DNA of 64,000 bases. Origin: Pseudoalteromonas rubra (GTDB lineage Bacteria; Pseudomonadota; Gammaproteobacteria; Enterobacterales; Alteromonadaceae). Of the stretch, positions 35,591-45,385 are shown piece after piece (within the stretch, counting starts at the first letter, position 1; the number at the start of each line of letters is the position of its first letter). Below the pieces are notes generated by a model. The model did no database searches and was not told the origin of the DNA. It worked only from the letters and a program-made list of their open reading frames with translations. Location of the stretch: contig NZ_AHCD03000035.1 of NCBI RefSeq assembly GCF_000238295.3, positions 124,001 to 188,000 on the forward strand. Reading direction: 5' to 3'. Made by a program: the position numbers and the translations under genes.

Positions 35591-36646
35591 ATGGCACTGA
35601 GATTCTTTTTACTGGGTTTGTTTGGCTGGTGTATGGCTGCAAGCGCGGTTGAGGTAACAGACCTATACGAAGCCACCTTACAGGTGGACAACAAAACGCG
35701 TGCAAAGCGCGTGGTAGCCAGTCAGCAAGCGCTGGACCGTGTGATCCAAAAGTTGACAGGCCGCACGGAGCATTTAAATCACCCACTTATCCGGCAAAGT
35801 AAGAAACGTATTTCTGATTATATGCTCAAATATGAGTATATCGAGTCTGCGGATGGTGATATCAAAATACGCGTAAGGTTTGAGGCAGACAAAGTCGAGC
35901 AGCTTGTCAGAGACAGCAATTTACCCTTATGGGGAAATCGTCGTCCCATGATTGCAATCTGGCTGGTGATAGAAGACAACCTGAGACGAGAATTTGTTAC
36001 CCAGGAAAGTTACCCCCAATTGGAGCGGTTAATTTATGACACGGCGGCAGAGTGGGGGATCCCCGTTGTTGTACCTTTGATGGACCTGACTGATCGAGCG
36101 CAGGTCGGCATTGCTGAAGTGTGGGGAAATTTTTCGGAGCCGGTTGAAGCCGCTTCGATGCGCTATAACGCAGAGCGGGTGATCACCGGCCGTTTGTTTA
36201 AACAACCGAATAGCAGCAGTTGGCAACTCGATTGGCGCTACACAGATACGGATCAGTTTGAATCGACCCAACAAGTGGGTGACAAACAGCAATTACTTAT
36301 CGCCATGATTAACGATATGTCAACGGCACTGGCCGCTGAGTATGTGATAGACCCTAATCGTTCATATGCGACCAGCAGCACTGTTTTGACCGTGGATAAG
36401 CTGACTTCATTTAGTAAAATTGAACTGGCCAGAAGACAGTTGCTAAGTATTAGCACAGTGCAGGATGTAGATGTCATTTATCGTCAGGGAGATTTGGTCA
36501 AGTTTGAAGTTGAACATGGCTCATCCGTCGTTGACCTACAAAAATCACTCAAATTAGAGCGCGCATTTAGTGTTTATGTTGACCCTCGCGCGTTTTATCA
36601 GGTTGCTAGTGCCAATAACCTCAGATATAGCTGGGTAGGGCAATGA
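35591..36646 (+). CDS. DUF2066 domain periplasmic protein
   Basis: 351 residues from ATG 35591 (a TTG three codons earlier is possible). The signal peptide ends near ...AASAVEV. The body matches DUF2066 (KLTGRTEHLNHPLI, then EYIESADGDIKIRVRF). The function is unknown. Its stop is one base before the hda start, a conserved neighbour pair in this group of bacteria. Confidence 0.8.
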   Translation: MALRFFLLGLFGWCMAASAVEVTDLYEATLQVDNKTRAKRVVASQQALDRVIQKLTGRTEHLNHPLIRQSKKRISDYMLKYEYIESADGDIKIRVRFEADKVEQLVRDSNLPLWGNRRPMIAIWLVIEDNLRREFVTQESYPQLERLIYDTAAEWGIPVVVPLMDLTDRAQVGIAEVWGNFSEPVEAASMRYNAERVITGRLFKQPNSSSWQLDWRYTDTDQFESTQQVGDKQQLLIAMINDMSTALAAEYVIDPNRSYATSSTVLTVDKLTSFSKIELARRQLLSISTVQDVDVIYRQGDLVKFEVEHGSSVVDLQKSLKLERAFSVYVDPRAFYQVASANNLRYSWVGQ

Positions 36647-36647
36647 T

Positions 36648-37352
36648 ATGATGCAGCCAATGCAAATGGCGTTGCCCGTTACTTTACCTGATGATGAAAC
36701 TTTCAGTGCCTATTTTGGTGGTGAGGGGTCGCTTGAAGTGACGCATCTGAAAAGCGCGCTCGAATCGAGCCAGCAGGATTTTCAGTTCACTTATTTGTGT
36801 GGCCTGGGTGACTCAGGTAAGTCGCATTTACTTTATGCTACCTGTATCCACGCGCAAGAGCAGGGCCTGTCGACCATACTGCTGTCGCTCAGAGAAGTGA
36901 TTAACTTTGGTCCTGCAGTGCTCGATGGTCTGGAAAATCTGGATGTTGTGTGCATTGACGATGTGCATTTGGTGGCAGGTGATGAGCCCTGGGAAAAAGC
37001 CCTGTTTAATTTTTTTAACCGCTTCAACGAACCCGGCAAGTGCCTGGTTGTGACCGCGGATCTGTTGCCGAACATGCTCAATTTGAGTTTGCCTGATCTG
37101 GAATCACGGTTTACCTGGGGAACCACCTTTCAGATCCGTTCAATGAGCGATGACGATAAGGCCGAAGCACTGGTAAAACGCGCGAAAATGCGGGGCCTTG
37201 AACTCAGCGATGAATGCGCGCGATTTTTACTGACCCGGCTTAGCCGCGATATGCGTGCTTTGCTGGATGTGCTTGATAAACTGGATCATGCTTCAATGGC
37301 AGCCCAGCGAAAATTAACAATCCCATTCATTAAGACGACTTTGAATTTGTGA
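36648..37352 (+). CDS. hda: DnaA regulatory inactivator Hda
   Basis: 234 residues. The N-terminal QMALPV fits the beta-clamp binding motif. The AAA+ domain has Walker A GLGDSGKS (K58) and a DDVH Walker B, then a sensor/arginine-finger region SLPDLESRF. Hda with the sliding clamp stimulates DnaA-ATP hydrolysis to prevent re-initiation. Start at the first of two ATG codons, directly after the DUF2066 stop, so coupled translation is likely. Confidence 0.93.
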   Translation: MMQPMQMALPVTLPDDETFSAYFGGEGSLEVTHLKSALESSQQDFQFTYLCGLGDSGKSHLLYATCIHAQEQGLSTILLSLREVINFGPAVLDGLENLDVVCIDDVHLVAGDEPWEKALFNFFNRFNEPGKCLVVTADLLPNMLNLSLPDLESRFTWGTTFQIRSMSDDDKAEALVKRAKMRGLELSDECARFLLTRLSRDMRALLDVLDKLDHASMAAQRKLTIPFIKTTLNL

Positions 37353-37358
37353 ACCTCA

Positions 37359-37399
37359 CTTGTGGAATTTTTGACCGTCGACGTCACAAATTCCACAAG
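37359..37399. repeat. Long inverted repeat between hda and pheS
   Basis: CTTGTGGAATTT (37359-37370) and AAATTCCACAAG (37388-37399) are perfect 12-base arms, with an inner TGAC/GTCA pair around a GTCGAC core. There is no T run. It could end hda transcription by another route or be a protein-binding site. Confidence 0.75.
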
Positions 37400-37544
37400 A
37401 AACGCTAAACCAGCCCAAAATCAACCAACAACCAGCAAATTGTCCATGAAAAGCCCCTAATTTGGGCTAGAATCTGCCCCGTTGTTTCAGTTATTATAAT
37501 CGATTCAATGAAAGGCAAATGACCTCAACAAGATCAGGTATAGA

Positions 37545-38525
37545 ATGAACTTAGAGAATATTTTAGCGCAAGCGCTAGACGCCGTTGCTAACGCGAGCGA
37601 AGTTGCGCAACTTGAGGAAGTCAGAGTTAACTACCTTGGTAAAAAAGGTGAGATCACTGGACTACTAAAAACCCTGGGTAAACTGGCACCAGAAGAACGT
37701 AAAGAAGCGGGTCAGGTGATTAACCAGGCAAAAAATCAGGTTCAGACCGCGATCAATGAAAAGCGTGAAGCGCTGGAGCAGGCTGCACTTGCTCAAAAAC
37801 TGGCGGCAGAAACCATTGATGTAACGCTGCCTGGCCGTACGGCACCGCAGGGCGGTTTACACCCGGTAACACGGACCATTGAGCGTATCGAGCAGTTTTT
37901 TGGAGAACTGGGCTTTGCGGTTAAATCAGGCCCGGAAGTAGAAGATGATTTCCATAACTTTGACGCGCTGAATATTCCAGAGCATCACCCGGCTCGTGCT
38001 GATCATGACACCTTTTACTTTAACCCTAAGCTGGTTCTGAGAACGCAAACCAGTGGTGTTCAGATCCGTACAATGGAAGCTGAGCAGCCGCCTTTGCGTA
38101 TTATTTCTCCGGGTCGAGTGTATCGTAACGATTACGATCAAACACACACGCCAATGTTCCACCAGGTTGAAGGTCTGATGGTCGATACGGATGTGAGCTT
38201 CACTGAATTGAAAGGTATTTTGCACGACTTTTTACGTAACTTTTTCGAAGAAGACATGGAGATCCGCTTCCGTCCTTCTTACTTCCCGTTCACTGAGCCG
38301 TCAGCGGAAGTGGATGTGAAAGGTAAAAATGGTAAGTGGTTAGAAGTGTTAGGCTGCGGAATGGTGCATCCGAACGTATTGCGCTCTGTAGGCATTGACC
38401 CTGAGAAGTACACTGGATTTGCATTTGGTATGGGCGTAGAACGTCTGACCATGCTGCGCTACGGCGTAAACGACTTACGTGCTTTCTTCGAAAACGATTT
38501 AAAATTCCTAAACCAATTCAGATAA
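37545..38525 (+). CDS. pheS: Phenylalanyl-tRNA synthetase alpha subunit
   Basis: 326 residues. Class II synthetase motifs are visible: the HPxxxxHDTFYF region around EHHPARADHDTFYF, motif 2 around RVYRNDYDQTHTPMFHQVEG and motif 3 GMGVERL. The N-terminal coiled coil (about 1-85) binds tRNA. No Phe-rich leader peptide was found upstream. pheT follows after 13 bases. Confidence 0.97.
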   Translation: MNLENILAQALDAVANASEVAQLEEVRVNYLGKKGEITGLLKTLGKLAPEERKEAGQVINQAKNQVQTAINEKREALEQAALAQKLAAETIDVTLPGRTAPQGGLHPVTRTIERIEQFFGELGFAVKSGPEVEDDFHNFDALNIPEHHPARADHDTFYFNPKLVLRTQTSGVQIRTMEAEQPPLRIISPGRVYRNDYDQTHTPMFHQVEGLMVDTDVSFTELKGILHDFLRNFFEEDMEIRFRPSYFPFTEPSAEVDVKGKNGKWLEVLGCGMVHPNVLRSVGIDPEKYTGFAFGMGVERLTMLRYGVNDLRAFFENDLKFLNQFR

Positions 38526-38538
38526 GAGCGATACAACA

Positions 38539-40926
38539 ATGAAATTTAGTGAAAAGTGGTTAAGAGAATGGGTTAATCCTGCGATTGATACCGAGGCTCT
38601 ATCTGAACAGCTTTCAATGGCCGGACTGGAAGTCGATGGTGTCGACCCGGTTGCGGGTGACTTCGAAGGCGTGGTAATTGGTGAAGTGGTTGAGTGTGGC
38701 CAACACCCGGACGCAGACAAATTACGTGTAACCAAAGTCAATGTTGGTGAAGACGAGTTGCTGGATATCGTGTGTGGTGCTGCGAATTGCCGCACTGGTT
38801 TAAAAGTCGCAGTGGCGAAAGTGGGTGCTGTACTACCAGGTGGCTTTAAGATCAAAAAAGCAAAGCTACGTGGTCAGCCGTCGCATGGCATGCTATGTGC
38901 GTTTGAAGAGCTGGGCATGGCAGAAAGCTCTGACGGTATTTTAGAGTTACCAGCAGATGCGCAAATTGGTCAGAACATCCGCGAATACTTTAACCTTGAC
39001 GATGTCACCATCGACGTTGACCTGACCGCAAACCGCAGTGACTGTCTGGGTATTAAAGGCCTTGCGCGCGAAGTCGGCGTATTAAATGGCATTGACGTCA
39101 ATGAGCTGGCCATCCCAGCTGTTGAGCCAACCATTGATGACAAAATTGAGATTGAGCTGGTAAACAGTCAGGCTTGTCCTCGTTACCTGGGTCGTGTGGT
39201 TAAAGGTATCAATCTGGACGCAATCACACCTCTTTGGATGGTTGAAAAGCTGCGTCGCTCTGGTATTCGCTCAATCGATCCGGTTGTCGACATCACTAAC
39301 TACGTATTACTTGAGCTGGGTCATCCTATGCATGCGTTTGACTTAAATGCCATTGAAGGTGGTATCAAAGTACGTAGTGCTGCTGAAAACGAAGAGCTGG
39401 TATTGCTTGATGGCAATACGGCCAAGCTGAAGCCAAGCACGTTGGTCATTGCCGATCACAACAAAGCGCTGGCGATGGCCGGTATCTTCGGTGGTGAAAA
39501 CTCAGGTGTTAAAGAAGGCACGACAGACATCTTGCTTGAAAGTGCATTCTTCAGTCCTTTAGCAATTGCCGGTCAGGCACGTGGCTATGGCCTGCATACT
39601 GATGCATCACACCGTTATGAGCGCGGTGTGGATTATCAGTTACAGCATGATGCAATGGAGCGAGCTACAGCCTTGCTACTTGAAATTGCTGGCGGTCAGG
39701 CCGGTCCGGTTGTAGAAGCGGTGTCTGAAGCTGATTTGCCTGAGGCAAAATCTGTGACACTGCGCCGTGCACGTCTTGATCGTGTTATTGGTTATCATAT
39801 TGCTGATGAAAAAGTGACTGATATCCTGACGCGCCTTGGTCTGGATGTGGCGTTTGCTAACGATAGCTGGACTGCAACTGTACCAAGTTATCGCTTCGAT
39901 ATTAGTATTGAAGAAGATCTTATTGAAGAAGTTGCACGGGTGTTTGGATATAACAATATCCCAAATGTAGCACCGACTGCGGCATTAAAAATGACAGATC
40001 ACCAGGAAGCGCGTTTGCCGGTTTCTCGCCTGCGTAATGAACTGGTTGCACGTGGTTATCAGGAAGCAATTACCTACAGCTTTGTTGATCCTAAGAAACA
40101 GCAACTGCTGCACCCTGAAAGCGACGCTCTGGTACTGCCACATCCTATTTCGGTAGAGATGTCTGCGATGCGCGTAAGCCTGATGCCTGGGTTACTTAAT
40201 GCCGTGGCCTACAACCAAAACCGTCAGCAAACTCGTATTCGTTTGTTTGAACACGGTCTGAAGTTCGTTAAAGACGAAGCAGCAGAAAACGGCGTACGTC
40301 AAACTCCTGTGATTGGTGGTGTGGTTTATGGCAACACGCACAATGAACATTGGGGTATTGAAAGCCGTAAGACCGATTTCTTTGACGTGAAAGGTGATGT
40401 AGAGGCATTGCTGGCTTTATGTAATGACAAAGCACGTTTTAGTTTCAAAGCGCAAGCAAGTGATGGTCTGCACCCGGGTCAATCTGCTGCCATTTATGCC
40501 AATGGTGAGAAAGTGGGTTATATCGGCGCGGTTCATCCGCAGCTGCAAAAATCATTGGATCTTAATGAAACTGCGTATGTTTTTGAAGTTGAAACAGCAG
40601 CGATCGCTGAGCGTAAGCTTCCAGAAGCCGTTAGTATCTCGAAATTCCCGTCAAATCGCCGTGATATTGCTATTTTAGTTGCAGATGATGTAAAAATAGG
40701 CGATATTTTAGAAAGCATTGAGAAAGTTGGCGGAAATCAATTAGTTGACCTAAACTTATTCGATGTGTATAAGGGCAAAGGTATTGAGCCTGGTTATAAG
40801 AGTTTAGCCATTGCTCTAACACTGCAAGCCGTTGATAGAACGCTCGAAGAGAAAGACATCAACGACACTGTAGAAATCGTGGTGGCCGAATTGGCCAAAC
40901 AATTTAATGCATCGTTGAGGGACTAG
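38539..40926 (+). CDS. pheT: Phenylalanyl-tRNA synthetase beta subunit
   Basis: 795 residues, full length. An N-terminal tRNA-binding (EMAP-like) domain (about 40-150) is followed by the B3/B4 editing region, B5 domain, a class II-like core and a C-terminal anticodon-binding FDX domain (about 700-795; SKFPSNRRDIAILV). It is part of the alpha2-beta2 enzyme with PheS, and ihfA follows 2 bases after the stop. Confidence 0.97.
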   Translation: MKFSEKWLREWVNPAIDTEALSEQLSMAGLEVDGVDPVAGDFEGVVIGEVVECGQHPDADKLRVTKVNVGEDELLDIVCGAANCRTGLKVAVAKVGAVLPGGFKIKKAKLRGQPSHGMLCAFEELGMAESSDGILELPADAQIGQNIREYFNLDDVTIDVDLTANRSDCLGIKGLAREVGVLNGIDVNELAIPAVEPTIDDKIEIELVNSQACPRYLGRVVKGINLDAITPLWMVEKLRRSGIRSIDPVVDITNYVLLELGHPMHAFDLNAIEGGIKVRSAAENEELVLLDGNTAKLKPSTLVIADHNKALAMAGIFGGENSGVKEGTTDILLESAFFSPLAIAGQARGYGLHTDASHRYERGVDYQLQHDAMERATALLLEIAGGQAGPVVEAVSEADLPEAKSVTLRRARLDRVIGYHIADEKVTDILTRLGLDVAFANDSWTATVPSYRFDISIEEDLIEEVARVFGYNNIPNVAPTAALKMTDHQEARLPVSRLRNELVARGYQEAITYSFVDPKKQQLLHPESDALVLPHPISVEMSAMRVSLMPGLLNAVAYNQNRQQTRIRLFEHGLKFVKDEAAENGVRQTPVIGGVVYGNTHNEHWGIESRKTDFFDVKGDVEALLALCNDKARFSFKAQASDGLHPGQSAAIYANGEKVGYIGAVHPQLQKSLDLNETAYVFEVETAAIAERKLPEAVSISKFPSNRRDIAILVADDVKIGDILESIEKVGGNQLVDLNLFDVYKGKGIEPGYKSLAIALTLQAVDRTLEEKDINDTVEIVVAELAKQFNASLRD

Positions 40927-40928
40927 AT

Positions 40929-41228
40929 ATGGCGCTTACTAAAGCCGACATAGCTGAACACCTATTTGAGAAATTGGGGATAAATAAAAAGGATGCCAAA
41001 GACTTAGTTGAAGCGTTTTTTGAAGAAATCCGCTCAGCGCTGGAAAGTGGAGAGCAGGTAAAGCTGTCCGGTTTTGGTAATTTCGACCTGCGTGATAAAA
41101 AAGAACGCCCTGGTCGTAACCCTAAAACTGGTGAAGACATTCCCATCTCGGCACGCCGTGTTGTAACTTTCAGACCTGGTCAGAAGTTAAAAACACGTGT
41201 AGAAGTGGGAACCAGCAAAAACCTGTGA
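40929..41228 (+). CDS. ihfA: Integration host factor alpha subunit
   Basis: 99 residues, typical length. MALTKADIAEHLFEKLG and the beta-arm GRNPKTGEDIPISARRVVTF identify it. It heterodimerises with IhfB, bending DNA at specific sites. It lies in the conserved pheS-pheT-ihfA operon, closed by a strong terminator. Confidence 0.97.
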   Translation: MALTKADIAEHLFEKLGINKKDAKDLVEAFFEEIRSALESGEQVKLSGFGNFDLRDKKERPGRNPKTGEDIPISARRVVTFRPGQKLKTRVEVGTSKNL

Positions 41229-41304
41229 TCACACAGACGTCTTTGGGTTTTATCGCAGGCATGTACTGCTGCGTTACCTTCAGCTAGATATCTGTATGAT
41301 AGTT

Positions 41305-41334
41305 AAGAAACCCCGGCATCAACCGGGGTTTCTT
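41305..41334 (+). terminator. Strong terminator after ihfA
   Basis: AAGAAACCCCGG and CCGGGGTTTCTT form a perfect 12 bp stem with a 6-base loop. Confidence 0.92.
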
Positions 41335-41396
41335 GTCATAAAAATTTAATTTACCTGTTTTACCATCTGGCCTTTGTATTTGTTTGGAGTGCGAAG

Positions 41397-42980
41397 TTGA
41401 TCCAGGGTAATCACTCCTTGACTAATCGTATAAAAAATATCAGTGTTGCGTGGTTGATAAGTTCTCTGCTATTTGGCTCTTTGGCGATTTTTGTCTATGT
41501 GCAACAGAAAGAAGCCGCAAAGCAATCCGTTCAGGCCGCCTCCGAATTGATCCGCCAGGAGCTCGATTCGCAGCTTCATAATATTGATGTCTTTTTAAAA
41601 CATGCAGAGCGCCTCGATGAAACATGTGACGCGCATACTATCTCTTTGATGCGAGAGCAGGTGTTCATTAATCCGGCATTGAGTGAGATTGGCATCGTCG
41701 ATGAATATGGCCGATTGCTGTGTAACTCATTTGGCCGTCTGACGCCCCCCGTACAAACCACAGAGCCCATAAAACAACCCGGCTTGAGGTATCATGGCCC
41801 AATCATTACTGACTTTTTGCAAGTCCCTGCGTTTGTGCTGGCGCGCACACGCAATGATGGATTTGAAGTTAATGCCTTACTACCAACCAGCTGGTTAAGT
41901 GATACGTTAGACATTACCCGGCATAAAAACCTGGTTTTCATTGCTTTGCTCGATGGTGAGTCCGGCGTGCCCATATTTTTGCGTGGCAAATACACTTTGC
42001 CTTTAGGCGAGACGATATTTCCCGTTACGGAAGTATTGGAGTTTGAAGGGCGTTTTGACGATGGTACGCAGAAATACATCTTTGCACGGCCGCTTGCTGC
42101 TTTGCCACAACTGACCATTATGGTGGCCAGCGATGCGAAGCGACTGTCTACCATCCAGCCTGTGTGGTTGTTAACCCTGTTGCTTTTATATTGTGGCTCA
42201 TTGGTGGGACTCACTATGTTACTTAACCACTATGATAGCCGGGTATTGAGCAGCCGGGCACTGTTGCTTGGGGCTATCAATAAGCAGGAACTATTTAATG
42301 TTTATCAGCCTCTGGTAGATGCAACGACTCGGGAAGTTGTTGGGGTTGAAGTGCTGATCCGCTGGCAACACCCAGTTGAGGGGGAGCTTAGCCCGGCGTA
42401 TTTCATTCCCGAAGCAGAGCGCGATGGCAGTATTCTTGATCTGTCGATTTATCAGATAGAAAGAGCGCTGACTGAGTTGCGTGCGATTTTACAAAGCAAA
42501 CCTCACTTCAAGGTCTCATTTAACGTGAACGGGTATTTGTTGACTTGCGCAGACTACCTTGAAGTGTTGCACAAAGCGAACCAGATTATCCCGAAACTCA
42601 CCATAGAGCTGACAGAGCGGGACGTGTTATCTCAGGCACAAATACACTCCGTTCTTCAGTCATTGGTAAACTCCGGGGTCGAGATCGCGATAGACGACTT
42701 TGGTACTGGATACAGTGGTTTGCATTATCTGCAGAGTTTTCCAATTGATCTGTTGAAGATTGATCAAACTTTTGTTGCCTCTATTGGGATGGATAACCTA
42801 CAGTCCCCGGTACTGAATGCGATGATAGAGATGGCAGCTAAGCTTGATAAAAAGCTGATTGCAGAAGGCGTAGAAACGGCCCATCAGGCAGAGTATTTAT
42901 CCCGTCAGGGCGTGTGTGTGCATCAGGGCTGGTACTACTATAAAGCGATGCCAATACATAAACTCAAACAGGTTTGCTAA
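41397..42980 (+). CDS. Membrane EAL c-di-GMP phosphodiesterase with CSS-type sensor
   Basis: 527 residues from TTG at 41397 (GGAG about 8 bases upstream). Two membrane helices (about 16-35 and 258-280) flank a periplasmic domain whose cysteines (ETCDAH and LLCNSF) suggest the CSS-motif redox sensor. The EAL domain (about 290-520) has EVL in place of EAL and keeps ELTERD, DDFGTGYSGL, KIDQTFV and AEGVET, so catalysis is likely. Periplasmic thiol state may control c-di-GMP breakdown. Confidence 0.87.
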   Translation: MIQGNHSLTNRIKNISVAWLISSLLFGSLAIFVYVQQKEAAKQSVQAASELIRQELDSQLHNIDVFLKHAERLDETCDAHTISLMREQVFINPALSEIGIVDEYGRLLCNSFGRLTPPVQTTEPIKQPGLRYHGPIITDFLQVPAFVLARTRNDGFEVNALLPTSWLSDTLDITRHKNLVFIALLDGESGVPIFLRGKYTLPLGETIFPVTEVLEFEGRFDDGTQKYIFARPLAALPQLTIMVASDAKRLSTIQPVWLLTLLLLYCGSLVGLTMLLNHYDSRVLSSRALLLGAINKQELFNVYQPLVDATTREVVGVEVLIRWQHPVEGELSPAYFIPEAERDGSILDLSIYQIERALTELRAILQSKPHFKVSFNVNGYLLTCADYLEVLHKANQIIPKLTIELTERDVLSQAQIHSVLQSLVNSGVEIAIDDFGTGYSGLHYLQSFPIDLLKIDQTFVASIGMDNLQSPVLNAMIEMAAKLDKKLIAEGVETAHQAEYLSRQGVCVHQGWYYYKAMPIHKLKQVC

Positions 42981-42998
42981 GTCCAGCCAGTGAATAGA

Positions 42999-43022
42999 AA
43001 AAGCCCCAAAAACGGGGCTTTT
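42999..43022. terminator. Bidirectional terminator
   Basis: AAAAGCCCC and GGGGCTTTT form a 9 bp stem with a 6-base loop, serving the phosphodiesterase (plus) and alpha-glucosidase (minus, stop at 43034). Confidence 0.9.
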
Positions 43023-43033
43023 AGGTCAAGGGG

Positions 43034-44656
43034 TTACAATGAGGCAAAGTAACAGCCATATCCGGGCAGGGACAGCTGGCCTTGTTCATAGCGACCATTA
43101 TGATGAACTAACTCGAGGTGTTGCGCATGGTGGCTAATGTTCAATGCGAGTTGCGCGGGCTGCTCGCTCAGGTTGAACGCACATAGCACGGATTTTCCCT
43201 GATAGCGCCGATAAAATGCCAGCACAGGTTCCGGGCTATCTATGAACTCGATATCACCAACCTGTAACTCGGGCATTGTATTACGCCATGCCATAAATGC
43301 CTGATAGCGCGTCAAAATAGAATCGGCTAAGTCGCTTTGCTGGGATACCGCTTGAGGCAGATGTGCCGGTGATACAGGCAACCAGGGCTTTCCTTCGCTG
43401 AAGCCTGCGTGCTCAAGCTCGGTATGCCAGGGCATTGGTGTGCGACAGCCATCACGGCCTTTAAAGTTCGGCCAGAACGTAATGCCGTAAGGATCCTGCA
43501 AATCTTCAAATGCAACATCGGCTTCACCCAGTCCCAGCTCTTCGCCCTGATACATACATACGCTGCCACGCAATGACCCCAACAACGCAGTGAGCATGCT
43601 GGCCTGGCGTGCGTCAACCGTTTTACCGTCTTTAGACCAGCGGCTTGCAACGCGTTCTACGTCGTGGTTACTGAATGCCCAACATGGCCAGCCTTCGGTC
43701 ATGACCGCTTCAAGGCGAGATACGGTTTCACGGATATAGCTTGCACTGTAGTCTTTGGTCAGTAACTCAAAGCTGTAACCCATGTGCAGTTTGTCACCGC
43801 CAGAGGTATATTCAGCCATTGTTTGAAGAGAATCCTCGGATGAAATCTCTCCCAGGCTGACTGTGCCTGGGTAGCGGTCGAGCAGGGCGCGGATCTCAGC
43901 CATAAACGCGAGGTTTTCCGGCTGGGTATTGTTGTAATAGTGGTACTGAAATGCATAAGGGTTGTCTTCGCTAAAGCCACGACCCTGACGTAATTCCTTT
44001 GGCTTTGCAGGGTTGTCACGCAATTGTTGGTCATGGAAGCAAAAGTTAATGGCGTCCAGGCGAAAACCGTCAACACCTTTTTTCAACCAGAATTCGACAT
44101 TATCCAGAACCGCCTGACGTACTTCAGGATTGTGGAAGTTCAAATCCGGTTGCTCAGTCAGAAAGTTATGGAGATAGTACTGACAACGGCGGGAATCCCA
44201 CTGCCATGCAACACCACCGAAGATAGACAGCCAGTTGTTTGGCGGGCTGCCATCAGGCTTGGCATCCGCCCAAACGTACCAGTCAGCTTTGGCGTTTGTT
44301 TTGCTGGCACGGCTTTCGCTAAACCAGGCGTGTTCATCTGAAGTGTGGCTAAGTACCTGATCAATGATGATCTTGATATTTCGTTGATGTGCCTTATCGA
44401 TTAATTCATCAAAGTCATCAAGGTTACCAAACATCGGGTCAATATCACGGTAGTCGCTGATATCATAGCCAAAGTCTTTCATAGGAGACTTGAAAAATGG
44501 CGAGATCCAGATGGCATCTACGCCGAGTGACTTAATGTAATCGAGCTTGCTAATGATCCCCTGAAGATCGCCAATTCCATCATTATTGGTATCACAAAAG
44601 CTGCGGGGGTATACCTGATAGATAACCGCGCCTTTCCACCATTCATTATGAGCCAT
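43034..44656 (-). CDS. GH13 alpha-glucosidase (oligo-1,6-glucosidase type)
   Basis: 540 residues from ATG 44656, with AGGAG upstream; an open extension to 44722 lacks a start signal. GH13 catalytic residues are D201 (GFRLDAINF), E270 (LGEI) and D332 (SNHDVER). No signal peptide, so cytoplasmic: it should cleave maltodextrins entering the cell. It is divergent from the TonB receptor gene, with a MalR-like operator between them, and belongs to the starch locus. Confidence 0.92.
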   Translation of the reverse strand: MAHNEWWKGAVIYQVYPRSFCDTNNDGIGDLQGIISKLDYIKSLGVDAIWISPFFKSPMKDFGYDISDYRDIDPMFGNLDDFDELIDKAHQRNIKIIIDQVLSHTSDEHAWFSESRASKTNAKADWYVWADAKPDGSPPNNWLSIFGGVAWQWDSRRCQYYLHNFLTEQPDLNFHNPEVRQAVLDNVEFWLKKGVDGFRLDAINFCFHDQQLRDNPAKPKELRQGRGFSEDNPYAFQYHYYNNTQPENLAFMAEIRALLDRYPGTVSLGEISSEDSLQTMAEYTSGGDKLHMGYSFELLTKDYSASYIRETVSRLEAVMTEGWPCWAFSNHDVERVASRWSKDGKTVDARQASMLTALLGSLRGSVCMYQGEELGLGEADVAFEDLQDPYGITFWPNFKGRDGCRTPMPWHTELEHAGFSEGKPWLPVSPAHLPQAVSQQSDLADSILTRYQAFMAWRNTMPELQVGDIEFIDSPEPVLAFYRRYQGKSVLCAFNLSEQPAQLALNISHHAQHLELVHHNGRYEQGQLSLPGYGCYFASL

Positions 44657-44860
44657 GCACTTTCTCCTGCGCCGTGCAGCTGAGCTGTCGTATCCGTATC
44701 TGCCTCTGAGGCCATCTCGCAACTCAATGTATTGAGGGGCTTAATAACTGTAGTCAATTCAGACAAGGTGAGGTCAGATTATGATGTAAGCAGGGTACGA
44801 CAACACTAAATATTAACAATGGCCAAGAGCATACGACATGCGTTGATATGAGTAAAAAGC

Positions 44861-44876
44861 CTGCATACGTATGCAG
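44861..44876. promoter_or_regulatory. LacI-type (MalR-like) operator 1
   Basis: CTGCATACGTATGCAG is a perfect 16 bp palindrome with the core TGCATACGTATGCA, like LacI-family maltose regulators in Alteromonadales. It lies 205 bases upstream of the alpha-glucosidase start. Confidence 0.75.
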
Positions 44877-44992
44877 CATAATTAGTTGTCATTAGATTAA
44901 TATAAAAGCAAGGTTTCAAACTTATTAAAGCTCTTTACCAATATGTGCTTCTGCCTCAGGTTACCTTCTTTTATCTGTGTTACAGTTTAATT

Positions 44993-45009
44993 AATTGGTA
45001 ATACCAATT
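44993..45009. promoter_or_regulatory. 17 bp palindrome, second operator type
   Basis: AATTGGTAATACCAATT is perfect around the central A at 45001. It is unrelated to the MalR-like motif and resembles GntR-type operators. The regulator is unknown. Confidence 0.55.
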
Positions 45010-45220
45010 TTCATGTTGATTTCGGAGCAGAAAAGTTCAGCAAATTTGATGGCACAATCGTTGGCAGTTATTTGATTTTCGTTAAAACTTAGTAAATTCA
45101 GCGAAAGCATAACATGCAAGGTTCACCAACAGATTGTTGCGATAATATTTATAAAGGTAACAGGGGGTTAGTGCTTCTAGGAGTGAATGTTCTGTGAACA
45201 AAATGAAATGAAGGCTGCAT

Positions 45221-45234
45221 TGAATACGTATGCA
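45221..45234. promoter_or_regulatory. LacI-type (MalR-like) operator 2
   Basis: TGAATACGTATGCA differs by one base from TGCATACGTATGCA and sits 150 bases before the TonB receptor start. Confidence 0.7.
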
Positions 45235-45315
45235 TAAAGTTGTTTGGACGTTGAAGGCAGCGCTACTATTGCCGCTGACAACAAAATTACCGCCTTTAAA
45301 ATCGTTGTAGCGCTT

Positions 45316-45329
45316 CACGGTTCACCGTG
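45316..45329. other. Short palindrome in the receptor leader
   Basis: CACGGT and ACCGTG flank a 2-base centre, 57 bases before the TonB receptor start. It may fold in the mRNA or bind a protein. Confidence 0.35.
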
Positions 45330-45385
45330 TGACGGAAAAATAAACAACTAGGCGTCATAAAAATGGTTAATTGGGATAAAACACT

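Larger units (their letters stand above)
44657..45385. other. Divergent control region of the starch locus
   Basis: About 730 bases. They hold two MalR-like operators (44861-44876 and 45221-45234), a 17 bp palindrome (44993-45009) and a short palindrome in the receptor leader (45316-45329). No gene is credible here. Confidence 0.7.

Noticed and set aside
37400..37544. Phe-rich leader peptide for pheST attenuation
   Set aside because: No short ORF with consecutive Phe codons was found; the only short reading is M-K-S-P then stop.
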